64,000 bases of DNA from Prorocentrum cordatum. Lineage: Eukaryota > Sar > Dinophyceae > Prorocentrales > Prorocentraceae. Position 1 is the stretch's first letter; every line of letters starts with the position of its first letter. The DNA is taken from assembly GCA_963575745.1 (NCBI GenBank), contig CAUYUJ010016485.1:15001-79000 (forward strand). The letters run 5' to 3'. The notes beneath the pieces were generated by a model. It saw only the letters and a list, made by a program, of their open reading frames with translations, searched no databases and had not been told where the DNA came from. Below are positions 34,509 through 46,516 of the stretch, one piece after another. The position numbers and the translations under genes were made by a program.

Positions 34509-37500
34509 CTCCTCCTCCTCCTCCTCCTCCTCCTCCTCCTCCTCCATCCCTCCTCAGCCTGCTGCTCCGACTCTCCTACTCCTCACCCCTCCTCCTCGAT
34601 ATTATCCTCCTCAAGTCTCTCCCCCCATCCTCTTCTCCCTCCCCCGCCTCCTCTTGGCCCCCCCGCCCGCCCCCGACGGTCCCATCGCGGACGCACGAAG
34701 CACTCTGAGAGGCGAACACGTTCAAGTAGCTCAAGTCTTTGCACGAGAAACCCTCGAAGGCTATGTCCACCACGGGCACCTGGCAGCAGGACTGGCTGAT
34801 ACAGCAGTAGGCCCTGCCCTGTGGGAGCTCCTCGACCGAGCTGAATAGGCGATGGGGCGCGGGCTTGCACATCGTGCGAATCCACTGCTGCTTGACCTGG
34901 GCTTTCAACAACATCAGACACCTACATCCTACATCCTGCACCCCCGCGAACCTAATCGTCTCGAATCGAATGTCGAACTCCGCCCGCATCGAATCGCGAA
35001 CCTCGGATCGACTCCAGAGCTTCGGAATCTCGAAGAGTTCGAACCGTTCGAGCGTCGAACCGCACACCGAATATCGAATCGGAGCACTCGCCATCGGCTG
35101 GATTTCAACTCCTGGTGACCTGCGACGACTCGCACGAGAAGGAATGGGTGATGGACGACTGGCCCAGCCCCGCCACCGCCTGCATGACGCCCACGCACAG
35201 GTCCGTCCCCGAGCAGAGCGTCCCCACGCACACGTCCTTGCGGGCGATGTTCGCGACGAGCCTCGCCTTGCCGGCGGGGGCCAGCAGGGCGAAAAACTGC
35301 GACGCCTGCGACGCCATGCTGCCACCCCGGCTCCGGCCAGCGTCGGAGCTGCCGCGGCTGAGCACGCGGGGCGCCCGTGCCTGGGGGGCCGCTGCCTCTC
35401 ACCCCTAACCCCGACGGCCCTCGCCCTCCCCGGCCCGGCCCCACCCTCCGCTACCCCCTACCGCCCTCCGCTCCCCCCTCCCCTCCCCCCTCCCCTCCCC
35501 CCCCCCCCTTCCCTCCCCCTCCCCCCCCCTCTTAACCCCCCCCCCTCCCCCGCGCCCTCCCCCCCTCTGCCCCCCCCCCCCGAACTTTCCGGGAACTCTC
35601 CGGGATTTCGTATGGTTTTGCAACAGTTACAAGGATGAGCCCATGTCCCCCCCCCAAAACTTTCCGGGAACTTTCCGGGATTTCGGGGGGATGGGGGGGG
35701 GCACAGGGGGGGGGATAGGGGGGGTCAAAGGGGGGGGGCCAGGGGGGGCGTCGAGGGTCGAGGGGGCAAGGTGAGTGAGAGGGCAGGGGGGGGGAGGGGA
35801 CAGGGGGCAGGGCGAGGCGGATCGGGGTTAGGCAACAGGGAAGGCAGAGCTACGGGGGAGAGGGCAGGCCAGATGAGGGAGGAGATCGTACCCCGGGCAG
35901 TCCTCACAAATCCATGTCCGAACTGCTGTCAGATTCTGTGCTGCAATCGGCGGGGTTGGGGCCCAACCGCGCGATAAGCTGCAGGCTGAAGCACCAATAC
36001 GCTCTCCTCGCGAATGAGCTGCCTCGCATACCCCCAACACCATTGACGAGCGCATTGGGCCCCGTGTCCTGAAGGGAACGCAGTACGGGCCCAAGCTCTC
36101 GTAGATGATGTCAGGGATAAGCGAGCGTGACCATGCGCGGTCGAGAAAACGCAACTCGTATGCTGCCACGCGGCACAAGCTCTCATTGCGAACGTACTCG
36201 CGGTAATCGGCAGCACTCAAGTCACGTGCGTTAACGACTGCCATATCGGGTTACAGGGTTCGGGCCAAATCGGGCTGAGGTGCAATCGGAGCGGGGCAAG
36301 AAGGAGGGTCGGAGGATGGGATAGCACGGGCAGCGCAGGGACGAGGATGGGGAAAGGAGGGAGAGGAGGGGGTGAGAGGGAGATCAGCGATGGGCGGATC
36401 GCCGACCACTCACTGATGACGAGTGCGGGCCCAACTAACAAACCCGAGGATGCGGAGGGAGGGGCTGATGGCGGCCAAACGAATCGCTCGAATGGGGGCG
36501 TGCTTGGGGGGGGGTCGCCCTCGGAAACCCAAGGAAGTTGCAAGGGGGGTGCTGGGCTCACGTCGCCGCCATCATCCTCATCGTCGTCATCGCCTTAATC
36601 GTCATCATCATCGCCATCATCACCGCGACGGTTACCACCATCCGTCACCATCGCAAACACCATCATATCTCATCATCGCCATCGGTCTCGTCATCGCCGT
36701 CGTCGTAATCGTCATCATCGCAACCCCCTCATCATCGCCATCATCGTCAGCGTCATCATCATCGTCGTCGTCATTCTCGTCGGCATCATCACGTCCATGT
36801 TCTGAAAGTCTCCCAGCGCCCTTCCCTCTCTCCACCGATGCTTCCAGGGCCCATGGGGCGGGTCTCCACATGATGACTTTGAAAGCGTTGCGGGGCGGGG
36901 GCCGAAGCACATCACCATCGGGGTGGCCCCGGGGCCCCGATGGGACGATGGGGCGGGAGGCGCGGCATCAGAACCTTTAGGAACAATCATCCTGCTCCTC
37001 CTCCTCCGCCTCCTCCGCCTCCTCCTTCCTTATCGCCAGTCCCCCTCCGCATCCCCAATCTCATCGTGCTCATCCCCCCTGCTCACACTCCTCCCGATCC
37101 CCCCCCCCTCCCCTCCTCCACTGCCTCTGACTCCCCCCTTCGAGTGATTTCCGAACCCCTGAGGCCGGCGGGTGAGCTGGGGGCATCGCGCGCTCGGGCT
37201 TCACCTCGGGCTCACACTCGGGCTCCTTCTTGGGCCGCCCATCGGGCTTGCCCCTCTTGCCAGGCTGACGGGCGATGGGGGTGGCCTCCAACGAGCGCTT
37301 GGGTTTCTGCGCCTGGGCCCCTGGCTTGGCTGGCTCGGCGGGCTTGCCCCCTGGCTTGGCCTCCGCACCTGGATTGGCCTTGGCCTTGTCCTCCTTGGAG
37401 GGCTTTGTCGACTTGGCCTTTTCCTCCTTAGAGGGCTTCGCTGGCTTCGTTTTGGACTGCGCGGCCGCTGGCTTGGCCTGCTCGGAGGGGCCAGCGCTGG

Positions 37501-38432
37501 GAGCTGCGCCCTGGGAGGCTGCGACAAGGCCCTCGTGCTTGCCTGCGGCTGCGGCGCCACCTGGCGCCTCCTGCCCTGCCCCTTGCTGCTGCTCGCCCTT
37601 GCCCTGGCCCTTACCCCTGCCGCGGCCCTTGCCGCGGCCGCCGCCGCGGCCGCCGCGGCCGCGGCCGCCGCGACCGCCGCTGGGCGCCGCCGCCGCCTGA
37701 GCCTTGCCCTGGGCGTCGAACACCTCCGCGATGGTGAGGGCCTGTGCGGGCCGAAGTGGAAGGCAAAGGCGATGGGGGGGGCGAGGGGGCGGCTCCTCTT
37801 GCACGGTAGTGTCGGTCCGAAAATGTAAGTGCGCCGCGGTGGATGCGGAACGAGAACGGGGGGCGCCCTCTCCGCAGGGCTCGCCTCGCAAGGTAACGTC
37901 GGCCCGAAAATATCTGGATCGAGCAGCCAATTCCTCCGCCCCTGGGTCAGAAGTCAGTTGGGGGTGGCTGAGATAATGCAAGACGAGGGGGTCGAGATCG
38001 ACAAGGGGGGCGACGAGGCTAGGAAGCGGGCGAGGAGGCTCTGGGAATGAAGAGTAGGAAGTGGAGGAGGGGGAGGATGATGGGGGGTGAGTCAGGGGGG
38101 GGAGGAGGCTGAGGAAGAGAGGGGAGGGGTCAGAGGCGGGAGGTGGCGGCGGGGCAGAGGCAGAGGAGGAGGTGGAGGGGGAGGAGGAGGAGGAGGAGGA
38201 GGAGGAGGAGGAGGAGGAGGAGGAGGAGGAGGAGGAGGAGACACAATATGAGGACGGCGGGCATTTGATGGGCCTTCCGAGCGGGGGCATTCGGCGCCGG
38301 CGCCGCCGCCGCGTCGGCCTCGCTGTCGCGATTCACCATCTGCGTGTCGCCGTCGCCGTCGCCGAAGATCGTCACCGGCGACTTGCCGCGACGCGGGGGC
38401 GTCTCAAAGGGCGCCATGTCACAGCCGGCCAT
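32801..38432 (-). CDS. Gene B: C5-cytosine DNA methyltransferase (about 842 aa, eight exons)
   Basis: Transfers methyl from S-adenosylmethionine to C5 of cytosine. Exon model: 38432-38274, 37741-37132, 36237-36023, 35380-35120, 34896-34682, 34379-34004, 33742-33212, 32962-32801 (UAG); phases agree at every join. Residues about 54-250 are Ala/Lys/Pro-rich with RG repeats and KRGKPDGRPKKEP, an AT-hook-like DNA-binding tail. The catalytic part starts near residue 381 with motif I (CVGTLCSGTD). Motif IV follows as GFSCKDLS near 467, motif VI as FFLENVK near 513, motif VIII as GSPQRRTRWW near 553, a motif IX-like NERLAAQGLP, and motif X as GNAFNGN near 780. The usual Pro-Cys-Gln is Ser-Cys-Lys here, but the nucleophilic Cys is kept. 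The start is uncertain: an upstream exon (see gene Z) may belong to it, and the 37131-36238 intron is tentative. Similar enzymes are carried by some dinoflagellate retrotransposons; no reverse transcriptase is adjacent here. Confidence 0.8.
33838..33990. repeat. (GAC/CCG)n and (CA)n tracts in gene B intron 6
   Basis: Interrupted GACGAC/ACCGCC triplets (33838-33960) run into ACACACAC near the donor of the methyltransferase intron 33743-34003. Confidence 0.85.
34428..34546. repeat. (GTC)n and (CTC)n tracts in gene B intron 5
   Basis: About ten GTC triplets (34478-34507) followed by about twelve CTC triplets. They lie between the motif IV and motif VI exons. Confidence 0.9.
35405..35830. repeat. 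C-rich and G-rich low-complexity tract in gene B intron 3
   Basis: A C-rich stretch with long C runs (35440-35580) is followed by two AACTTTCCGGGAA-type blocks (35582-35690) and then a G-rich stretch, so the two halves are roughly complementary. It lies inside the intron 35381-36022. Confidence 0.7.
38167..38241. repeat. (GAG)n microsatellite in gene B intron 1
   Basis: About 22 GAG/GGA triplets just inside the first modelled intron of the methyltransferase gene. Confidence 0.9.
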
Positions 38433-38655
38433 GCCAGCGCGCCCGAGGTCCGAGGGAAGGTTGACTCCGTCGCTTCCTGTAAACTCTTGCGCCGTGGTGG
38501 CTAACAACAAGAGCCCGAAACCATAAGACATAAGACCACGCATCCTCTGGCGTGCCTCTCGAGCCCCAGCGAAACGCTCCTGCTAACCACGCATCGTGAA
38601 AACTCAAGGGGCCCAAGGAGGGGGGCCACGGGGTGCAGACGGGAAGTTGGGCGGG

Positions 38656-38810
38656 GGGGAAGGGCCGCCCTGCGCCCCAACAGGAGGGCTGGAGTCCCAA
38701 ACCCTTCAGGTGTACCCTCCCTCGCTCGCGCGGGGAAGGGCCGCCCTGCGCCCCAACAGGAGGGCTGGAGTCCCAAACCCTTCAGGTGTACCCTCCCTCG
38801 CTCGCGCGGG
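38656..38810. repeat. 76-bp tandem duplication
   Basis: Units 38656-38731 and 38732-38807 are almost identical: GGGAAGGGCCGCCCTGCGCC ... TCAGGTGTACCCTCCCTCGC. Near identity indicates a recent event. It lies just upstream of the gene B start. Confidence 0.9.
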
Positions 38811-39392
38811 GCGCTCGCCCGCTCGTGTCGCGTGTCCGACGGGCGAGGGGCGGCCGCGCTTACCTCTCGACAACTCGATAGAGCATCGACCCCGTCAACG
38901 ATTACTCATCCCCCGCCGCCAACAACGGGAGTCGCCGCCTGACTCCCAACTCCGCCTGTCAGCGGCAAGGAAGCTGACAGGTATGGATCCTCACGAACTC
39001 GACGAAAGTGGAATTGGCCAGAACTGCGGGGCCGGGTGACCTCGCGGCGGCGGGGATGGGCGGGGCGACTCCGACGCAGATAGCGCCTCGCAGCCAGGCG
39101 GCAGCCAGGCGTCGAAAATTTCGGAGAACTGGCCGAGGCTGGACAACTCTGAGAAGTTAAGGGCTGCCCCCCCCTCCCCCCCAGCGCTCTCTGCAGCCGC
39201 CCTGGGCAGCGACAACGCAATCGCCGCCACTCGCCAGCATCAGAGGACTGAGGACTAGCGAGAGTGGAGTCGGGGGTTGGGAGGCCAGAGGCGAGAGCCA
39301 AGAGAAGATGAGGTGCGAGAAATGAGTTCTCCGACGTGCGGGCAGACAACAACAATACTCACATATCACAGATCACCGTCCTGGCCAGCCTG

Positions 39393-40110
39393 CTATGGGA
39401 GCAATTCGGGCTCCCCTTCGGGCGTGTCCCTGTCCTTGCGGTCACGCTCCGCTCTCAACCACTCCCCGCTGTTGGGCTGCTGTGACCCCTCAACCCGCGC
39501 GGCAACCCGCTGGGGCAGGTCTGGAACGAACTTCCTGTGAGCTTCGGTCGAGTGGCCATCGCCCAAAGTATCTGCGTGCCAAGCAAACGCATAACATTTC
39601 CCGAATGGCCTTCCTTGCCCCCAGGCTCTGGTCCCAGGGCGAGCGTCGGGGCTGCTGCGGCACGTGCCGCTCCGAGTGGCATTGCAGATGGCGCAAGCAC
39701 CTCGAAAATCAGCGGAGCCATCCGCGTTGAGAGACATCCGAACGTAGGCACGGCCAGAAGCCGTATATAATCGAGGCCACCCATCTGGGCCGGCGCGGCG
39801 ATCTATCGGCGCCTCTGGTGGCCGATCTGCCGCCGCCGCGCCGCCGACAGCAAGGGGCGGCGGCGCTGGCTGCGGCGCGGGCTCCGGCGGTGGCGGGGCC
39901 AAGGGGGGGGGCAGAGGGGGAGGCGCCGCAACTGCCCCTCCTCCGCCCAGCGGCGCTCCGCCCGGCGGGTCGTCGTCGGCCCCTTCGTCGGACCCCCACC
40001 AGGAACCCTTCTCGACCGACGACTTCGCCTCCCCCTCCTCTGAGGCGCCGCCGTCACCGCCTCCGCCGTCGCCGCCGTCGTCGCCGGCTGCCGGCGGGGC
40101 TGCCGGCGGG
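39393..40110 (-). CDS. Gene Z: Cys-rich exon, end of a separate gene or upstream exon of gene B
   Basis: The open frame ends in UAG at 39393. A Gly/Pro/Ala-rich part (with SEEGEAKSSVEKGSWWGSDE near its start) is followed by ordinary sequence LYTASGRAYVRMSLNADGSA and a cluster CAICNATRSGTC ... GKCYAFAWHAD, which could bind zinc with Cys and His ligands. Family not recognised. It lies on the same strand, between genes C and B. If the stop is used it is a terminal exon. Alternatively a GT donor about 35 bp before the stop could join it in phase to an acceptor near 38479, 47 bases before the gene B ATG. The 5' limit is approximate, and no start codon could be chosen. Confidence 0.45.
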
Positions 40111-40544
40111 CCCCCTCGTAGCCCTGCAGGGTGATCACCGCCTCGACCTGGTCGACCCGGCGGCGCCGCCTGCCCCGCGGCGACGGGAGGCCGATGGAGC
40201 GGGTGGCCGAGGGGCTGGAGGAGGGGCGAAGCTGGTTGAGGCAAGGGATGGCCACGGGAGGGAGCCAAGGAAGGATAGTGCAATACGAAGCCAGGCGCGT
40301 GGGAACGCAGGGATCAGGATGCAGTAGTCGTCAGACCGAGGAGCAGAGAAACAAAAGCGAAAACCAACGCCAATGGTATCACCAATTTTGACGATCGACA
40401 CCAACGCTACACGCTGGCATCGTTATCAATTGTGTTTACCGCTATCATTGGAGCCGTCATTATCGCCGTTATCGCTGTTATTGGTATCGTTGCTATCGCT
40501 GTTATCTTTGTTATCGTTGTTAAAGCTGTTGTCGTTGCTATCGT

Positions 40545-40886
40545 CTATCGTCCTTTGTTGCTCAACGTCGACATCTCAGTGGCCGCGGCGAGCCTCCAGC
40601 ACGATGTCCAGAAGATCCACCTCAGGCTCAGGCCCTGGCGGGTCGCCGGAGCCGCCTGCCCCGCCCGCGCCACCGGGTGGAGGTCCGCCATCTCCACCTG
40701 GCGCCGAGAGGGGCGCAAGCGCGGGGAGGGGATGAGCCGACGCAGAACAGTCACAAGCATGGTGAGGGATGCGGGGAAACGGAGACAGGGAGATAGAGGG
40801 GCAGGACAACAAAGACGCGGAGAGAGAGGGCGAGAGAAGGGAGCAAACGCAACAGTGGGGGAGAGATAAAGAGGGAGAGAGGCGGA

Positions 40887-40929
<43 letters not shown>

Positions 40930-41012
40930 GAGAAAGAGAGAGAGAGAGAGAGAGGGATATACGAAGAGGAGGGGGATCAAGGGAAAGAGAAGAGGAGGGA
41001 GGGGCAGAGAGA

Positions 41013-41054
<42 letters not shown>

Positions 41055-41058
41055 AGAT

Positions 41059-41095
<37 letters not shown>

Positions 41096-41202
41096 AGAGA
41101 GAGATAGAGGAGGAGAAAGGGAGACAGGGCGGAAGGGAAAGAGGCAGGGAGAGGGAGGGAGAGAGGGGGCGCGAGAGCGGGATTGGAGGAGGGAGCAAGA
41201 GA

Positions 41203-41272
<70 letters not shown>

Positions 41273-41341
41273 AATAAGATAGAGAGAGAGAGTGAGAGAG
41301 AGAGGGGGGGAGGGAGGAGGGGAGAGGAGAGTGGGAGAGGG

Positions 41342-41423
<82 letters not shown>

Positions 41424-44400
41424 CGGAACTGACTCCACCCCCCGCTATATTTCAATTTCCCTGCCTCCCCCTCTCCCTCCCTACCTCCTCCTCCTCCTCC
41501 TCCTCCTCCTCCTCCTCCTCCTCCTCCTTCTCTCTCTCATATGTATGCGTACATGCATCTAAACCTGCGCCGACAGTCGACGCGGCGACCTGGGGGTGCA
41601 CGACGCCAGCGGATGCAGGCAGGGCGAATGCAAGCGACCGACTGACCCAGGCGAGACGACGACGCAACAATGGCATGGAAGGCGGCGGCGCGCCTCCACC
41701 GCCGCCACCGCCTCCCCAATCCACGCCCCACTCCCAGATCACCTGGGAGTTGCGGTTGGTCACCTTCGCTCTCAGGGGCGTCGCATCCGAGTCCTCAACC
41801 TCGTATACGGTCATGGCGATGTCGTCGCCAGCGTGCTCGCTGGCGAAGGCCAGAGCCCTCCCGAGCCCCCTATGCACATGGCTGGGGCACGCGAGCAACC
41901 CCAGCGCACGAGGGCGACACCATGACCTGTGAACAATCGACAAATACTCATGCAACAACGAGTGCGCGCGTGCTCTCACATGCAACTGCGCCCAAGTATC
42001 TCACATGCACCTGCGCCCCCCCCTCCCCGCCGAGCGACGGCGTAAGATGTCTCAAAAGTGAACTCCCTGCGCCGCAGGCCCAATCTCAACCAATCGTCCC
42101 CGCCATCATCCTCCCAAGTGGCGTCCGCGAAAATCACGAGCGGCGGGTCCGAGTACCTGCAGGCGCCCTTGCAGAAGGTCATTGAATATTGGAACGTGTG
42201 AAACGCGATAAAAGTACCTGCTTCCACTGGTTTTAGAACATGGTGCAAACGCCCGGCGATCGCAAGTGCCGAGCCGTAATGGGCAACGTCCCTCGTCCGA
42301 CACAACCCCGGATGCTTCTCGCAGCAGGTGAACCGGTAGTTGAGGCGCCTCAGGACCTCCCTGTTGCAGCTCACGGTCATCCATGGCCTCATGGACTCCC
42401 TGCACAAATCGCCAACTCGAGCGACGCCGCCACGCCACTCCAAGAGGCCTTTCTCGTGGGCGACCCTCTGAAGGTGATCTTTGAACGCCTCGACGCTAAT
42501 GGGCCACGTGTCGTCCCCCAAGTCCAGCTGCATCAAGCCCCGAGACAAGTCAGCCACATCATAGTCGCTGATGGATGTCCTAGGCTCGGCGTGGACAAGG
42601 TCGTCGACAATGTCCATCAAATCCCTGTCCTCGCGGTCGGGCTCGTCCGGCTCATCCATGGCGTTCCCAATCCCATACAGCTTGACAGGGTCAACGTTGT
42701 CTCTCGCCCATGACTCTTGCGCCTCTTTGGACATATCATCAAAGTGCTGGCCCCATGCAATCCTGTCGTCCTTCTCTTCCTGCCGGCGCCTGCGAGCCCC
42801 GCCCCGAGCGATGCGAGCAAGACGAGACTTATGGCCAATGTACTGCCACTTCAAATTGCCAACATAAGGGCGATTGCCCCTGGGCTTGTACTTCGAAGGC
42901 CTGAGCGTTCTCCTGATGACACCATCGGGGCCCCGCTCGACCCTGCGACGAGCCTGGCTGGAAGTCTGCAGGCCCAACCTCCGAGCAAAAACCGCATCGT
43001 TCCGACGCTGCGTGAAGTCGAGCCTTCCTCGGCCCACGTGGCCTTTCATAAGTTTTTGCAGGTGGGTGTCGTACGTAGCAGTCTCGACGTTCCTGCGATG
43101 CACGCCGTCCCGATTGAAGGATGACCTGTTCTGGGAATGCAATCTCTCGATGTGGGCAACCGTGGCCTTTCCGCGGTTCATCCACGTCACTAACGTTCCG
43201 TGAACGGCAGCTGAAGACGTCAAGAGGTCAACAGTGGGAAACTTAATCCTCAACTTCGCCGAAAAGTTCTGATCTAAACAACACTCTGGAACATCGTTGA
43301 TGAATGCGCGAGCCGCCTGTGTCCTTTCCTCGGCGCTGCGTTCTGGATGGACCATGAGCAACAGAGCGAAAGGATAGCTCTTGGCGTACAAATCGGAACG
43401 ATAGTGAACAGAAGACGAGAGCTGCAAGACGCACGATCGGAACACGTGCATGTGGTGTCTCCTCCGCGCAGCCTCCAGTGGGAAGAACTCGGCCACGAGA
43501 CCTGAAACCATGCCGTGGCACAAAGTTCCCGCCAAAGACCTCTGACAAACTCGAATGGGGTTCACCGTGCCCCGCTCGGACGTCAAATCCGCGAGCAACC
43601 TGCCTTGCCCGTCGCGCCTGATCAACTCTAAAACTACGTCGTCAATGGGCTTTGACACCAGTGCCAACACCACAACAAAAGCCTTTTTCTCATTGTCGTT
43701 TATATACTCGTTGTTCACTCGCTTGATCTTGCGACCCAGCTGGGCCGCGAAGCTCTCCTGGCCAATATCTACATCTGGAGCGGCAGCAGCGGCCCTGGCG
43801 GCGGCCCGACCCTCAGCCCCGAATGCTAAACACCACGCCCGCTCGAAGATGTGGTGCGGCATCAGCGCCATTCCCATCCACGTGCAGAAGGGGCCCAGTA
43901 CTGTCCACCTCAACTCCCCTCCCAGCACGCGCTCGCGCGCGTCGGTTTGCAAGGCAGGCCGAGGGCCGAGGAGTGATGCGCGCTTGCGTGCATGCATGTA
44001 AACATATGTGCATGCCATATACACTGGCTGACATAGCAAATCATGACCGTCACCGAGAGCGGGGGGCGGGGGCGACGCTCCGAGACTTCGAAAGCAGAGA
44101 GAAAGAGAACCGAGGCACACCGCGCGAGAGTGAATGACCCCGCTGCCCCCTGCCCGCCTGCTGAAAGCAACCGAAGCCGGCATCATGTTACACATGAGCC
44201 AAAATAATAATTCCACCAGGCATGACGCGGCTCGCGGCCTCGTGCGCCCGCACTTGCACCCGGGCACGCAAAAGTGGGTCAGCGCGTTCTCGTGCCACGG
44301 CGCCTGCGGGACAGCGAGGAGAGGGCAGTGGGCGGCGAAGAGGGGGGGGCTGATCGGAAGGGCGTGGCGAAGCTGGGCTCGGGGCGCGATGCAAATGAGG

Positions 44401-46516
44401 GTAAGAGGCGGGCGAACCGCGACGACGAGGCAGCCCCTGAGAATGCCTGGAAGGGCGAGGCATGCAACGGCACATGGGTCGCGCCATGGGGGGGGGGGCA
44501 GAGCCAAGAGGGGGGGCAGGCCGAGCAAAAGTTGAACGTTGAAAAAGCATGCGAGGATGCGAAGGAGGAGAGGGTGAGGCACTGTGAGGCAGGCAAGGAA
44601 TAAGCAAGTTTAAGCAAGGCATGAAAGACAAGAGATCGAACAACCAGGCAGGCGCGTGCAAGCAAAACGAGGCGCCTGGAGCAACTGAAACAACATGTCG
44701 GCCTTCTCCGCGACGTTCGCCTCCTGCGCGCCCTCGAGCGGGGAGCCGAACTCGCGTCGGAGAGCCCGGTCGACGAGCAACGAGTCGATCACGAGGCGAT
44801 CCCGCACCCTGTGGGCGGCGGCGGCCGGCGGGGGCGGAACGCCGTCACGAAATGCGAGGCCGTCGAAGCCGTGGCCGCCAACAACCACCGTCGCGAGCGC
44901 TCGACGGAATTGATCCTGCCGGCTCGAAATGCGGAAGACCGATCCTAGACAATTGAGGTCCTTGAGCACCTGGTGCCGCTCAAGAATGACGATGACGGCG
45001 CGAAACAACTGGTGCACCATGCATTTGACACCAGCATGCATGACGTGGCCTGGGAGGCGCGAACCGATCCATCTGATGCACTTCAAGTTCGGCGACGCGC
45101 TGTCACTGCACTCTATCAGCAAGATCAAATCCTCCACTGCCCTCCGAGCCCGCTGTCCACCGATCCCCCACCCATGACCCGCTCTCCATCCTTCCCCTCC
45201 TCAACTCCCTCCCTCGCCGTTTCTGGACCGCCCTCTGCGGCGCGGCTTCGAGCATTTCGAGCCGCGCCCGGCCGCGGCGACGGGGGGCCCCCGAAGGCCA
45301 CCATGCGAGGAATGAGGACGAGGACGATGCGGAGGAGGATGGAGACGGAGGAGGGAGAGAGATGAGGAGCGAGGATGGGCGTGGGGGCAGGGGGATGGGG
45401 GGAGGAGGAGGCTCACCTGCACGCGCCCCCTTTCCCCAACGTCCTTGGCGATAGTATTCATCCTCTCGATGCTGTAGGCGCCGTCCAGGGCCGAGTCCAG
45501 CGCCGCCTGGATGTGGCCCGCCGTCTTGCCGAGCATCGCCCGGGGCGGGACGTTCTCGATGAAGCTGATACCTCCCATCCAACGCAATGCAACGCACTAC
45601 CATACCTTCCTCCGCCCCTCCCTCCCGCTGACACCGACGACGAGGCATCGCGCCAACTTCGCGGCCGTCGCCAGTCGTCGATTGTCGCCGCCGCCGCCGT
45701 CGCCGTCGTCGTCGTCACCGCCGTGGCCGAATCACTGACCCACCCCCAGCGGCCACCCCTCCCCTGCCCACCGCGTCCGAGATCAACGGCGATCTGCTGG
45801 GCGAAGATGTCCATGACCCCGTGCTGCGCGCCCTTCATGCCGTACTGCAGCAGCTCCTGATACGTCACGAGGGCCTTTCCTGCAACGAGATGCCTCTGAT
45901 CGCGAGGCACGACATAGCGAACGAAGGGCTGGAGGGCTTCCGCGAGGTGCCCGAAACTAAGATGAACAGGCGTGTCATCGAAACTCCTCTCAACGTACAT
46001 GAACGAACAACCGGCCGCCTCATCAAACTTCCTCTTCACTGCAGCGCGCTGGAGCGCCAGGGCAGCGTGGCAGACGGCGCCGACCGCCGAGATAAACTGC
46101 CCGCCCAAGCACTCCCCAACACGCTTAGAAAACGCAAGTTTCAAAACATTGTGGAGGTCATACTGGGATTTGTGGATGACCCTCGTGAGCACATGATCGC
46201 CGCTGGAGAGCTGGGTTGAATTCCAAGCACTATGGGCAACATCCTTCTCCCTGTCCGACGCCTGCTTCGCCAGCTCAGCTGCTTTTAAGGCCTTCAAGGC
46301 CCGAGCTCGTTTCAAAACCTCCTCTCGTCGAAGGATCCGTTCTAATCGAACCGCGGGGCGGCGGGGCTCTGGAGGCGGCCGCGGGGCTGTGGGGGCGTCA
46401 GCGGCCCTGGCGGCGCCGCCATCTCCAGTGGAATCTCCAGAACCATCAATTATATCCAACAAATCCATCCATGGGGGGGTGGCGGCTGGCGGCGCCGCGA
46501 GGCCGCGAGGGACCAT
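40545..46516 (-). CDS. Gene C: seven-exon gene, unknown protein (about 1197 aa)
   Basis: Function not recognised. Exon model: 46516-45772, 45571-45417, 45110-44676, 44303-44172, 43913-42067, 41869-41743, 40697-40545 (UAG). The exon lengths add up to an exact multiple of three and all phases agree. The N-terminus (PPWMDLLDIIDGSG) is followed by an Arg/Ala-rich helical region (ILRREEVLKRARALKALKAA). Residues 457-463 form a compact HFCVPGCKCG cluster. Exon 5 (about 615 codons) is globular and Arg-rich in its middle (RGGARRRRQEEKDDR), with several Cys/His near its end (FTCCEKHPGLCRTRD). The last exon could also be read in another frame ending DIVLEARRGH at 40577; the frame given is the one that keeps phase with a canonical GT donor. 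It is the most upstream member of the minus-strand cluster. Confidence 0.65.
40890..41527. repeat. (GA)n and (CTC)n tracts in gene C intron 6
   Basis: About 530 bp of interrupted GA repeats (40890-41425) then CTC repeats (41485-41527), all inside the last intron of gene C (40698-41742). Confidence 0.95.

Noticed and set aside
40577-40640. Alternative last-exon frame of gene C ending DIVLEARRGH
   Set aside because: It does not keep phase with the GT donor at 41743 and the acceptor at 40697, which share CCAGGTG; kept only as an alternative.
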